This document shows positions 6,539-12,806 of a stretch of DNA of 15,616 nucleotides, piece after piece (within the stretch, counting starts at the first letter, position 1; every line of letters starts with the position of its first letter). The notes beneath the pieces were generated by a model. It had not been told where the DNA came from, did not search any database, and saw only the letters and a program-made list of their open reading frames with translations. The translations under genes and the position numbers were made by a program. Origin of the DNA: Candidatus Omnitrophota bacterium (GTDB lineage: Bacteria; Omnitrophota; Koll11; Aquiviventales; Aquiviventaceae). The stretch spans positions 1 to 15,616 of the forward strand of contig JACPXS010000112.1 of assembly GCA_016196415.1 (NCBI GenBank), written 5' to 3'.

Positions 6539-6994
6539 GTGGAACACGGAGAGGACCGTTCTCATCGGTGCGCTGCAGCAGGAGCGACGGCGATTTCCTC
6601 GTGTGCAGAAGACGTGGTTTGTCCACTACGCCCGCACCGAAGTGCCTGGTACTGATTGGATGGGCAGCGTGAAAGACCTAAGCATGGGGGGCGCGCGCTT
6701 CAGGACCGAAGAGGTTCTCAAGATGAGCACACCGCTCAGGATGACGTTCAACCTCCCCGTGCCCGCCTTGCGCTTGGTCCAGGGCACGATTGTCTGGCGC
6801 CATGACGTACGGCCCCACGTCAGTATGAGTACGGCGTCGCATTTGAGACCCTGAATCTACCCCAGATGAGTGTCCTGCAGGGATATCTATCGAAGCTCCT
6901 CGAGCGGGGATCGCGATTGAAGCGCGCATCCGATCCACACCCTTGGGGTCAGACCCCAAGCGGGACCTCGCCCACTTTCCGCTTTGGGGTCTGA
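6522..6994 (+). pseudogene. PilZ-domain protein, frameshifted and ending in a REP-like repeat
   Basis: The first frame (6522 or 6528 to a stop at 6854) encodes a PilZ domain, the c-di-GMP-binding module. It has RRRFPRV (RxxxR) near residues 20-30, DLSMGGARF (D-x-S-x-x-G) and a strand RLVQGTIVWRHDV. At about 6813-6830 the frame fails. The expected C-terminal strand and helix (QYEYGVAFETLNLPQMSVLQ, then GYLSKLLERG) continue from 6821 in another frame, which needs one missing base or two extra. That frame is open to TGA at 6992-6994, inside a GGGGTCTGACCCC palindrome, so the native stop has probably been replaced by repeat sequence. It overlaps the anti-sigma gene. It may be a true mutation or a sequencing error. 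As read, the protein lacks the last PilZ strand. Confidence 0.8.
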
Positions 6995-7001
6995 CCCCCC
7001 C
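6942..7001. repeat. REP-like inverted pair of GGGGTCAGACCCC palindromes
   Basis: GGGGTCAGACCCC (6945-6957, extended as CTTGGGGTC...CCCAAG) and its reverse complement (6986-6998, preceded by CTTT) form an inverted pair separated by about 28 bases. The pair resembles a bipartite REP element (BIME-like). It overlaps the shifted reading frame of the PilZ gene and ends seven bases before the 11-bp repeat array at 7008. A solo copy is at 4453. Confidence 0.75.
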
Positions 7002-7007
7002 CACGCG

Positions 7008-7062
7008 TTACCGCGATTTAACCCCTCTGTGATCTCCCTGTAACATCCCGCCGCTATCCTGG
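7008..7062 (+). promoter_or_regulatory. Tandem 11-bp direct repeats, PhoB/GlnR-like operator of the orphan regulator
   Basis: Units with exact 11-bp spacing start at 7008 (TTAC), 7019 (TAAC), 7030 (TGAT), 7041 (TAAC) and, weakly, 7052. Within them CTGTGAT, four bases, CTGTAAC (from 7027) differs from the E. coli pho-box consensus CTGTCAT-N4-CTGTCAY at only a few positions. The AC-N6-type spacing also fits actinobacterial GlnR boxes. Three bases after the 7041 unit lies TATCCT (7055-7060), a possible -10, which places the array over the -35 region as expected for an activator. The predicted start of transcription is near 7067. Confidence 0.65.
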
Positions 7063-7070
7063 CCGCCATC

Positions 7071-7400
7071 ATGCCGGTGGAGGTGATGGCGGAACCGCTC
7101 ATCCTGCGCTTTGCGGATCTCGTGGTGGACTTGGATCAGTATCGGGTGCTCCTCGGGGGCCGTCCCCTGATCCTGTCCTATCGCGAGTACGCCTTGCTGG
7201 TCTACCTCGCCGGCCGGGCCGGACAAATCGTGCACAAACGTCAACTCTTGGAAGAAGGCCTGGGGCGGCATGACCCCGGCGGGTTACGCATGGTTGATGA
7301 GCACATCCGGCATCTCAAAAGCAAGCTGGAGCGCGAGGGGCGAACGTTTATTGAACCGGTCGGAGACTCGGGGTACCGCTTTGAATTCACCGCGATGTAA
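7071..7400 (+). CDS. Orphan winged-helix DNA-binding protein (PhoB-type domain, no receiver)
   Basis: A 109-residue protein that is almost entirely one OmpR/PhoB-type effector domain: FADLVVDLDQYRVLLGGRPL beta platform, LSYREYALLVYLAGRAGQ helix, LRMVDEHIRHLKSKLE recognition helix and GYRFEF wing. It aligns along its whole length with the C-terminal half of the regulator at 3762 but has no receiver, so it cannot be phosphorylated in the usual way. ATG 7071 has no ribosome binding site. ATG 7086 follows GGTGGAGG closely and fits the predicted transcription start near 7067 better, giving 104 residues. Arrays of 11-bp repeats lie both before and just after the gene; the first unit of the downstream array contains the TAA stop. 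It is a good candidate regulator of itself and of the porin-amtB-glnB operon, but that is inference. Confidence 0.85.
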   Translation: MPVEVMAEPLILRFADLVVDLDQYRVLLGGRPLILSYREYALLVYLAGRAGQIVHKRQLLEEGLGRHDPGGLRMVDEHIRHLKSKLEREGRTFIEPVGDSGYRFEFTAM

Positions 7401-7450
7401 CACCGAATTAACATCACCGTGATACGCGTGTAACGTGACCAGGGTAGCGT
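7398..7450 (+). promoter_or_regulatory. Second 11-bp direct-repeat array, operator of the porin-amtB-glnB operon
   Basis: Units start at 7398 (TAAC), 7409 (TAAC), 7420 (TGAT) and 7431 (TAAC), each exactly 11 bases apart. The order TAAC, TGAT, TAAC from 7409 repeats that at 7019-7051; the two 33-bp stretches match at 20 positions. Three bases after the last unit, TAGCGT (7445-7450) sits where TATCCT sits in the other array, supporting both as promoters. A 10-bp palindrome GATGGCCATC (7451-7460) falls at the likely transcription start. Confidence 0.65.
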
Positions 7451-7498
7451 GATGGCCATCTGCCCAACGCGATAGGGCCAACACAAGGGGGGAGCAGG

Positions 7499-8812
7499 AT
7501 GAACAACAGGTGGGTCGTGGGGCTATGCGTGGTATGCGGCGTGCTCGGCGCGGCCATGTCGGTGCGCGCGGATGACGCGTCGATGGCAAGCGACAAAGCG
7601 GAACTTCAGGTCTTGAAAGCGCGGTTGGAAAAACTCGAGCGCAAGGTCGAAGAGCAAGAGGCGGTGGGATCAGGCGCCGCTTCAGGGAACGCGATCGTCC
7701 AGCTTCCCAGCGGCCTCCACGGAGTCCAGATGGGCGGGTTTGTGGACACCTCCCTTGGATACAACTTCAACACGCCGCAGACCCGGACTAACACGCTGCG
7801 CGTGTTTGACACGCAGTCCCAGAGCTTCATGATCAACAACGCCGAGCTGGTGGTACAGAAGCCCGTGTCTTCCGAATCGCCGCTTGGATTCAAGACGGCC
7901 CTCTTGCTTGGGACCGATGCCGAAGTCGTGGGATCGGTGACCACCGGCTTGGGCCTTGGCACCGATGAGATCGATGTGAAGGACGCCTATGTGGACTACC
8001 TGGCGCCCCTCGGCGAGGGCCTGGATGTGAAGGTCGGGAAGTTTGCGACCATGCACGGGGCGGAGGTCATCGAGTCGAAGGACGACTGGAATATCTCGCG
8101 GTCGTTCTTATTTGGGTTTGCCATCCCGTTTACGCACACCGGCGTCCGCGCCACCTACCCGGTCACGAGCTGGTTGAGCACCACCGTGGGGCTCAACAAC
8201 GGGTGGGACGTGGTGGATGACAACAACGAAGGCAAAACCCTCGAGACGTCCTTCACCATTACCCCCTCCCCGACCACCTCACTGACCGCAAACTATATGG
8301 TGGGGCCTGAACAGACCACGAGTGCCACGCAACCCGCGACCACGGGACTTGGCAGCAATAGCCACATGCGTCACCTCATTGATATCGTCGCCAGCTATCA
8401 ACCCATCGATCCGCTGCAGCTCAAGTTGAACCTCGATTATGGGGTCGAGAAAGATGGCGTGCTCTTGGGCTTTGACAACGCCAGCTGGGTTGGCCTCGCC
8501 GGGTACGCGCGGTATGCGTTGACCGATCGGTGGGCTGTCGCCACACGGACGGAATGGTTCCACGACGCCGATGGAGTCCGCACCGCGTTCAACCCCGCCG
8601 CGGTCGCCACGAACGCCATCAATGGGATTACCGGCAGGGATCTCAAGCTCTGGGAATTGACCCTGACGAGTGAGTACAAGCTGAACCCGCACCTCATCGG
8701 CCGCCTTGAGTACCGCCATGACCAGGCCAGCGAGCACGTGTTCCGCCGCCAGGACGTGGGCCAGCGGCCGTACCAAGACAGCATCGCCATGGAGTTCATC
8801 GCGCCCTTCTGA
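7499..8812 (+). CDS. Outer-membrane porin, BBP2/OmpL-like
   Basis: A 437-residue exported protein. Residues 1-24 are a signal peptide (hydrophobic VVGLCVVCGVLGAAMSV, cleavage near VRA-DD). Residues 30-53 are a short coiled coil (KAELQVLKARLEKLERKVEE), as in trimeric porins. From about residue 75 a barrel begins with GGFVDTSLGYNFNTPQ and includes the family-typical stretch VDYLAPLGEGLDVKVGKFAT. It ends MEFIAPF, with a terminal phenylalanine. This pattern matches the beta-barrel porin-2 family. A strong purine-rich ribosome site (GGGGGAG, then AGG) precedes ATG 7499. It is separated from amtB by 48 bases without a terminator, so it probably forms the outer-membrane entry for the ammonium or another nitrogen source taken up by AmtB. 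Substrate is inference. Upstream it has the 11-bp repeat operator. Confidence 0.88.
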   Translation: MNNRWVVGLCVVCGVLGAAMSVRADDASMASDKAELQVLKARLEKLERKVEEQEAVGSGAASGNAIVQLPSGLHGVQMGGFVDTSLGYNFNTPQTRTNTLRVFDTQSQSFMINNAELVVQKPVSSESPLGFKTALLLGTDAEVVGSVTTGLGLGTDEIDVKDAYVDYLAPLGEGLDVKVGKFATMHGAEVIESKDDWNISRSFLFGFAIPFTHTGVRATYPVTSWLSTTVGLNNGWDVVDDNNEGKTLETSFTITPSPTTSLTANYMVGPEQTTSATQPATTGLGSNSHMRHLIDIVASYQPIDPLQLKLNLDYGVEKDGVLLGFDNASWVGLAGYARYALTDRWAVATRTEWFHDADGVRTAFNPAAVATNAINGITGRDLKLWELTLTSEYKLNPHLIGRLEYRHDQASEHVFRRQDVGQRPYQDSIAMEFIAPF

Positions 8813-8860
8813 ACGGACGGAAGGGTCACGAGAGAACCCAGATCAAGGAGGCAACCAGAA

Positions 8861-10426
8861 ATGGTGAAAGGCTCTTGGAGGAAATCTTGCAGCGTGTTCC
8901 TATTGGCCATGGTGGGAGCCAGTGTGATCTTGCCTGCGCTGGCGTGGGCTGAGCGCGCGCCGGACCCCGGCGGGGCCAACACGGGGATGGCGATCGACGT
9001 GCCGGCGGCCACGGCTGGTCAGCCGACGATGGGAGAACTGGCGAACGCCGTAGGCCACAACCGGGTCGCCATCAACATGATGTGGACGCTCATCACCGGC
9101 TTCCTCGTCATGTTCATGCAGGCGGGGTTTGCCATGGTGGAGACGGGGCTGACCCGCGCGAAGAACGTGGCGCATACGATGGCGATGAACTTCATGATCT
9201 ATCCGCTGGGGATGCTGGGCTTCTATTTCTGCGGATTCGCCTTCATGTTTGGAGGCTTAGGGGCGATCGGAACGATGGGGGGCTACGCCGGGCTGAACCA
9301 TGAGGCCACCCTCACCCTCTTTGGCAAATCCTTTGGGCTGTTCGGCACGAAAGGGTTTTTGCTGACCGGGGGCGCGTATGACGTCGCGGTCTTCGCGCTG
9401 TTCCTCTTCCAGATGGTGTTTATGGACACCACCGCCACGATCCCGACGGGCGCCTGTGCCGAGCGGTGGAAGTACAGCGCCTTCTTCATCTACGGCTGGT
9501 TTGTCGGCACGATCATCTACCCGATCTTTGGAAACTGGGTCTGGGGTGGGGGGTGGCTGGCGATGCTCGGCCAAACCTTCGGGCTCGGCCACGGCCACGT
9601 GGATTTTGCCGGCTCCTCCGTCGTGCACATGACCGGCGGCGTGATTGGTCTCGTCTTCGCCTGGCTGCTGGGCCCCCGCATCGGCAAGTACAACAAAGAC
9701 GGCAGCCCCAATGCGATTCCTGGGCACAGCATCCCGATGGCTATCATCGGGACGTTCATCCTGGCGTTTGGATGGTTTGGATTTAACCCCGGCTCCACCC
9801 TTGCGGGTGCGGATCTGCGCATCGCGGTCATCGCGACGAATACGATGCTCGCCTCTGCCACCGGGGCGGTGGCGGCTACGTTGTGGATGTGGTGGATCCG
9901 CACGAAGAAGCCCGATCCGAGCATGATGTGTAACGGGATGCTCGCCGGCTTGGTCGCCATTACCGCACCGTGTGCGTTCGTCAACTCCATCAGCGCGTGC
10001 ATCATTGGGTTGGTGGCCGGCGTGCTCGTCGTGGAATCCGTCTACTTCATTGAGCGGGTGCTCAAGGTCGACGACCCGGTCGGGGCCATCTCGGTGCATG
10101 GCGTCAACGGGGCCTGGGGTGTGTTGTCTCTTGGGCTGTTCGCCGACGGCACCTATGGGGATGGCTGGAACGGCGTAGCGGGTACCGTGAAAGGGCTGTT
10201 CTATGGATGCCCCTCGCAGTTCGTCGCGGAATGCATCGGGGTGCTGGCCAATTTTGTCTACGTCGGCCTGATCTCCGTGATTGTCTTCAAGTTCATCGAG
10301 ATGGTCGTGGGGCAGCGAACTGATCCCACGGTGGAGGTCCAGGGATTAGACGTCCCGGAGATGGGCGTGCCGGGCTATGTCGGGGTGAAGCTGGATAAGT
10401 TTTCTGAGACCCCGCTTTCGAAGTAA
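8861..10426 (+). CDS. amtB: Ammonium transporter AmtB
   Basis: A 521-residue ammonium channel of the Amt/Mep/Rh family. It has a signal peptide (about 1-30, ending ALAWA-E) and a polar linker, then eleven hydrophobic segments from about residue 68 to 482. Family signatures are present: MQAGFAMVETGLTRAKN (86-102), GACAERWKY (197-205), VDFAGSSVVHMTGG (247-260) and SVHGVNGAWG (411-420). These include D248 and the two pore histidines H256 and H413, equivalent to E. coli D160, H168 and H318. A Shine-Dalgarno AAGGAGG lies about nine bases before ATG 8861. The cytoplasmic tail ends in FSETPLSK. It is followed 33 bases later by a PII gene, the classic amtB-glnK arrangement in which PII blocks the channel when nitrogen is plentiful. 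Confidence 0.97.
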   Translation: MVKGSWRKSCSVFLLAMVGASVILPALAWAERAPDPGGANTGMAIDVPAATAGQPTMGELANAVGHNRVAINMMWTLITGFLVMFMQAGFAMVETGLTRAKNVAHTMAMNFMIYPLGMLGFYFCGFAFMFGGLGAIGTMGGYAGLNHEATLTLFGKSFGLFGTKGFLLTGGAYDVAVFALFLFQMVFMDTTATIPTGACAERWKYSAFFIYGWFVGTIIYPIFGNWVWGGGWLAMLGQTFGLGHGHVDFAGSSVVHMTGGVIGLVFAWLLGPRIGKYNKDGSPNAIPGHSIPMAIIGTFILAFGWFGFNPGSTLAGADLRIAVIATNTMLASATGAVAATLWMWWIRTKKPDPSMMCNGMLAGLVAITAPCAFVNSISACIIGLVAGVLVVESVYFIERVLKVDDPVGAISVHGVNGAWGVLSLGLFADGTYGDGWNGVAGTVKGLFYGCPSQFVAECIGVLANFVYVGLISVIVFKFIEMVVGQRTDPTVEVQGLDVPEMGVPGYVGVKLDKFSETPLSK

Positions 10427-10459
10427 CCACATGCATGAGACCAAGGAGCGAGCCACGCG

Positions 10460-10798
10460 ATGAAGAAGATCGAAGCGATTGTGCGACCTGAAAAAGTCGA
10501 CGAGGTGCGCAAGGCCCTCGACAAGGTTGGCTACGCTGGCGTCACGGTGACCGAAGTGCAGGGGCATGGCAAGCAAAAGGGGGTCACCCGCCAGTGGCGC
10601 GGAGATACCTACACGGTGGACTTCCTCCCGAAGATCAAGCTGGAAATCGTCGCGGGCGACGCCGACGCGGAGCAAATCCTCCAGGCAATCGCAAAAGCCG
10701 CGAAGACCGGTGACGTCGGTGACGGGAAGATCTTCGTGACGGACATCCGGGACGTCGTTCGAATCCGCACGGGCGAGCGCGGCCAAGGCGCGATCTAA
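10460..10798 (+). CDS. glnB: PII nitrogen-regulatory protein (GlnB/GlnK)
   Basis: A 112-residue PII signal protein of normal length. It binds ATP/ADP and 2-oxoglutarate and reports nitrogen state to AmtB, glutamine synthetase modification and other partners. Seen: MKKIEAIVRPEKVDEV at the N-terminus, QGHGKQKG (34-41, with Q39 for 2-oxoglutarate), the T-loop RGDTYTVDFLPK with Y51, TGDVGDGKIFV (83-93) and RIRTGERG (101-108). Y51 is the tyrosine uridylylated by GlnD in proteobacteria, so covalent control is possible. No glnD gene is in the window. The position directly after amtB suggests a GlnK role; the sequence alone does not separate GlnB from GlnK. Confidence 0.97.
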   Translation: MKKIEAIVRPEKVDEVRKALDKVGYAGVTVTEVQGHGKQKGVTRQWRGDTYTVDFLPKIKLEIVAGDADAEQILQAIAKAAKTGDVGDGKIFVTDIRDVVRIRTGERGQGAI

Positions 10799-10841
10799 CC
10801 CCTCGAGGGTGAGCCGGCGCAGCGAGGACAGGGGGGGTGGC

Positions 10842-10869
10842 GCCTGCCTGCGCCGAGGCTTCGGCAGGC
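10842..10869 (+). other. GC-rich hairpin after glnB
   Basis: GCCTGCC (10842-10848) pairs with GGCAGGC (10863-10869) around a 14-base loop, 44 bases after the glnB stop. No T-tract follows. It may protect the 3' end of the porin-amtB-glnB mRNA or slow polymerase, but it is not a standard terminator. Confidence 0.5.
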
Positions 10870-10903
10870 AGCGGGCCTCCGCCTGCGGCGGGCGGCACTC
10901 CTG

Positions 10904-10930
10904 TCGCGTCCACTATCAGGGTGGACGCGA
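10904..10930 (+). other. Perfect 10-bp hairpin in the glnB-glnA gap
   Basis: TCGCGTCCAC (10904-10913) and GTGGACGCGA (10921-10930) are exact reverse complements around a 7-base loop. There is no T-tract after it, so rho-independent termination is unlikely. It could be a processing site, a factor-dependent terminator or a protein-binding operator. Confidence 0.65.
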
Positions 10931-11033
10931 AATGCCGGACGCGCTGGCGGCCGGCCGTCGCCTCCCCGCTTCGCGGGTCCCCCGGCTCGGTCGCAGGCCC
11001 CGGGAAATCAAGAATCTCTATCACAATGAGCGT

Positions 11034-11098
11034 TGCTTAAGGCTCTAGGCTGGAGGCTCGAGGGTAACGCATGTGCCTCGAACCTTGAGCCTCGAGCC
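11034..11098. repeat. Heptamer inverted-repeat element without a gene (GGCTNNA units)
   Basis: The left arm has heptamers TGCTTAA (11034), GGCTCTA (11041), GGCTGGA (11048) and GGCTCGA (11055). The right arm has TCGAACC (11078), TTGAGCC (11085) and TCGAGCC (11092). The arms are inverted copies: 19 of 24 positions match between 11041-11064 and the reverse complement of 11075-11098, with a loop of about ten bases. The 7-bp period and inverted layout are the same as at 3445-3755, though the unit sequence differs and no gene lies inside. Confidence 0.7.
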
Positions 11099-11130
11099 AG
11101 AGCGCCCAGGGTCATTTTGAGAGGCGCTCT
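11099..11130 (+). other. Hairpin or operator just upstream of the glnA promoter
   Basis: AGAGCGCC (11099-11106) and GGCGCTCT (11123-11130) are exact reverse complements around 16 bases, ending 18 bases before the -35 element. It could be an upstream regulator-binding inverted repeat or a terminator-like stem for readthrough from glnB, but no T-tract follows. It completes the content of the 449-bp gap 10799-11247, in which I see no gene. Confidence 0.45.
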
Positions 11131-11148
11131 GACACCACCCGAAACCGG

Positions 11149-11176
11149 TTGACCTGGGTAGGACGGCTGGTATACT
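11149..11176 (+). promoter_or_regulatory. Sigma70-type promoter of glnA
   Basis: TTGACC (11149-11154), a 16-base spacer and TATACT (11171-11176) form a good housekeeping promoter. Transcription would start near 11183, leaving a leader of about 65 bases. I see no sigma54 (TGGCAC-N5-TTGC) promoter and no 11-bp TAAC repeats here, so this gene seems to be controlled differently from amtB. Confidence 0.75.
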
Positions 11177-11247
11177 ACACGGGTCCTTCCCGGGGACGTC
11201 GTGAGGCCCGCACTACCAGGTTCACCCACCAACCAAGGAGGTTCTCG

Positions 11248-12780
11248 ATGGCAAGAGTGACAGTCGCTCAAGCTCGTCGGTCACCGAGCCGGGTGGCACC
11301 CAGCCGCGCGGTGAGTGCTGACGGCGCGGTGAATTCCAAGCTCACCGCACCCATTACAGAGGAGGCGGTGAAACGGGTCTGGCAGATCATCAAGCAGCAC
11401 AACATCAAGGTCGTGGACCTGAAGTTTAACGACCTGCCGGGGTTGTGGCAGCACTTCTCGATTCCCGTGGAAGAGGTGGCCCAGAGCGCCAAGGAGGGGA
11501 TCTGGGTGGACGGGATCGGGTTTGACGGCTCCTCCATCCGGGGATTCCAGAAGATCCAGGAATCCGACATGAACCTGTTTCTGGACCCGAACACCGCGGT
11601 CCTGGATCCGGTCTGTGACAGCCCGACCCTGAGCCTTGTCTGTGATATCTACGATCCGCTCACGAAAGAGCCCTACAGCCGCGATCCCCGCTACATCGCG
11701 AAGAAGGCCGAACGCTACCTGAAGAAAACCGGGATTGCGGATGTGAGCTACTGGGGGCCGGAGCCGGAGTTCTTCATCTTCGACGACATCCGGTTCGACT
11801 CGACCGAGAACTCCAGTTACTACTTCGTGGACTCGGGGGAGGGCGATTGGAACACCGGACGAGAGGAGCACCCGAACCTTGGCTACAAGTCCCGGTACAA
11901 GGAAGGGTACTTCCCGGTGCCTCCACATGATACCTTCCAGGACATCCGTAGCGAGATCATGAACACAGCGCGCGCTGCCGGGGTCCCCGTGGAGAAACAC
12001 CACCACGAGGTGGCCACCGCTGGCCAGGCGGAGATCGACATGCGCTACGCGACCCTGACCAAAATGGCCGACCACCTCATGATGCTCAAGTACGTCACCA
12101 AGAACGTCGCCCGCAAACACCACAAGGTGGCGACGTACATGCCCAAGCCGCTCTTCGGGGATAACGGCTCCGGGATGCACACCCACCAGAGCCTCGCCAA
12201 GGCGGGCGCCAACCTGTTCTTCGACAAGAACGGCTATGCGCTCATCAGCCAAATGTGCAAGTGGTATATCGGAGGCCTTCTCAGGCACGCCCCCGCCATC
12301 CTCGCGTTTGCCGCCCCAACGGTCAACTCGTATAAGCGGCTCGTGCCAGGTTTTGAAGCGCCGGTGAACCTCGCGTACTCGGCCCGTAATCGCTCGGCGA
12401 TCTGCCGGATCCCGGTCTACGTGAGCTACCCGAAGAGCAAGCGGGTGGAATTCCGCGCGCCGGATCCATCCTGCAACCCCTACATCACGTTCGCGGCCAT
12501 GCTCATGGCGGGGTTGGATGGGATCCAGAACCGGATCGATCCGGGCCAGCCAGTTGATGAGAACCTGTACGAGCTGCCGCCGGGCAAAGCGCCCAAACAG
12601 GTCCCGGGGTCGCTCGATGAGGTGCTCGACGCCCTGGAGCGCGATCATCAGTTTCTGCTCAGGGGTGATGTCTTCACGAAGGATGTCATCGAGGTGTGGT
12701 TGGAGTACAAGCGCCAGGAGATCGACAAGATCCGTCTCCGCCCACATCCGTACGAGTTCTACCTCTACTTTGACGTCTGA
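11248..12780 (+). CDS. glnA: Glutamine synthetase, type I (beta-like, adenylylation site present)
   Basis: A 510-residue enzyme that makes glutamine from glutamate, ammonium and ATP. Start ATG 11248 follows AAGGAGG (11235-11241) at six bases. Motifs: VDLKFNDLPGLWQHF (56-70), GFDGSSIRGF (91-100), GPEPEFFIF (170-178), KHHHEVATAGQAEID (250-264), KPLFGDNGSGMHTHQS (300-315), NSYKRLVPGFEAPVNLAYSA (360-379) and RAPDPSCNPY (403-412). ENLYELPPG (438-446) matches the adenylylation loop of E. coli-type GSI-beta, with Y441 as the candidate tyrosine. About 40 N-terminal residues (MARVTVAQARRSPSRVAPSR and on) are an extra basic, probably disordered extension; family members usually have about 470 residues. 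A GTG at 11368 would remove it, but its GGAGG is only two bases away. No glnE is visible here. Confidence 0.97.
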   Translation: MARVTVAQARRSPSRVAPSRAVSADGAVNSKLTAPITEEAVKRVWQIIKQHNIKVVDLKFNDLPGLWQHFSIPVEEVAQSAKEGIWVDGIGFDGSSIRGFQKIQESDMNLFLDPNTAVLDPVCDSPTLSLVCDIYDPLTKEPYSRDPRYIAKKAERYLKKTGIADVSYWGPEPEFFIFDDIRFDSTENSSYYFVDSGEGDWNTGREEHPNLGYKSRYKEGYFPVPPHDTFQDIRSEIMNTARAAGVPVEKHHHEVATAGQAEIDMRYATLTKMADHLMMLKYVTKNVARKHHKVATYMPKPLFGDNGSGMHTHQSLAKAGANLFFDKNGYALISQMCKWYIGGLLRHAPAILAFAAPTVNSYKRLVPGFEAPVNLAYSARNRSAICRIPVYVSYPKSKRVEFRAPDPSCNPYITFAAMLMAGLDGIQNRIDPGQPVDENLYELPPGKAPKQVPGSLDEVLDALERDHQFLLRGDVFTKDVIEVWLEYKRQEIDKIRLRPHPYEFYLYFDV

Positions 12781-12806
12781 TCCCAGACGTTGAAGCGCCC
12801 CGAGGG

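Noticed and set aside
8813..8860. Possible sigma54 promoter upstream of amtB
   Set aside because: No TGGCAC-N5-TTGC element was found there or upstream of the porin or either glnA.
9257..10099. A 280-codon minus-strand frame opposite amtB
   Set aside because: It is rich in His, Arg, Asp and Glu, as produced by reading transmembrane codons backwards. No homology pattern is seen.
10837..11048. Small + strand ORFs in the glnB-glnA gap
   Set aside because: They read through hairpins and the heptamer repeat, have Arg/Gly/Ala-rich low-complexity products and no ribosome site.
11368..11370. GTG as the main start of the first glnA
   Set aside because: Its purine-rich site is only two bases away, whereas ATG 11248 has AAGGAGG at six bases and a promoter at the right distance.
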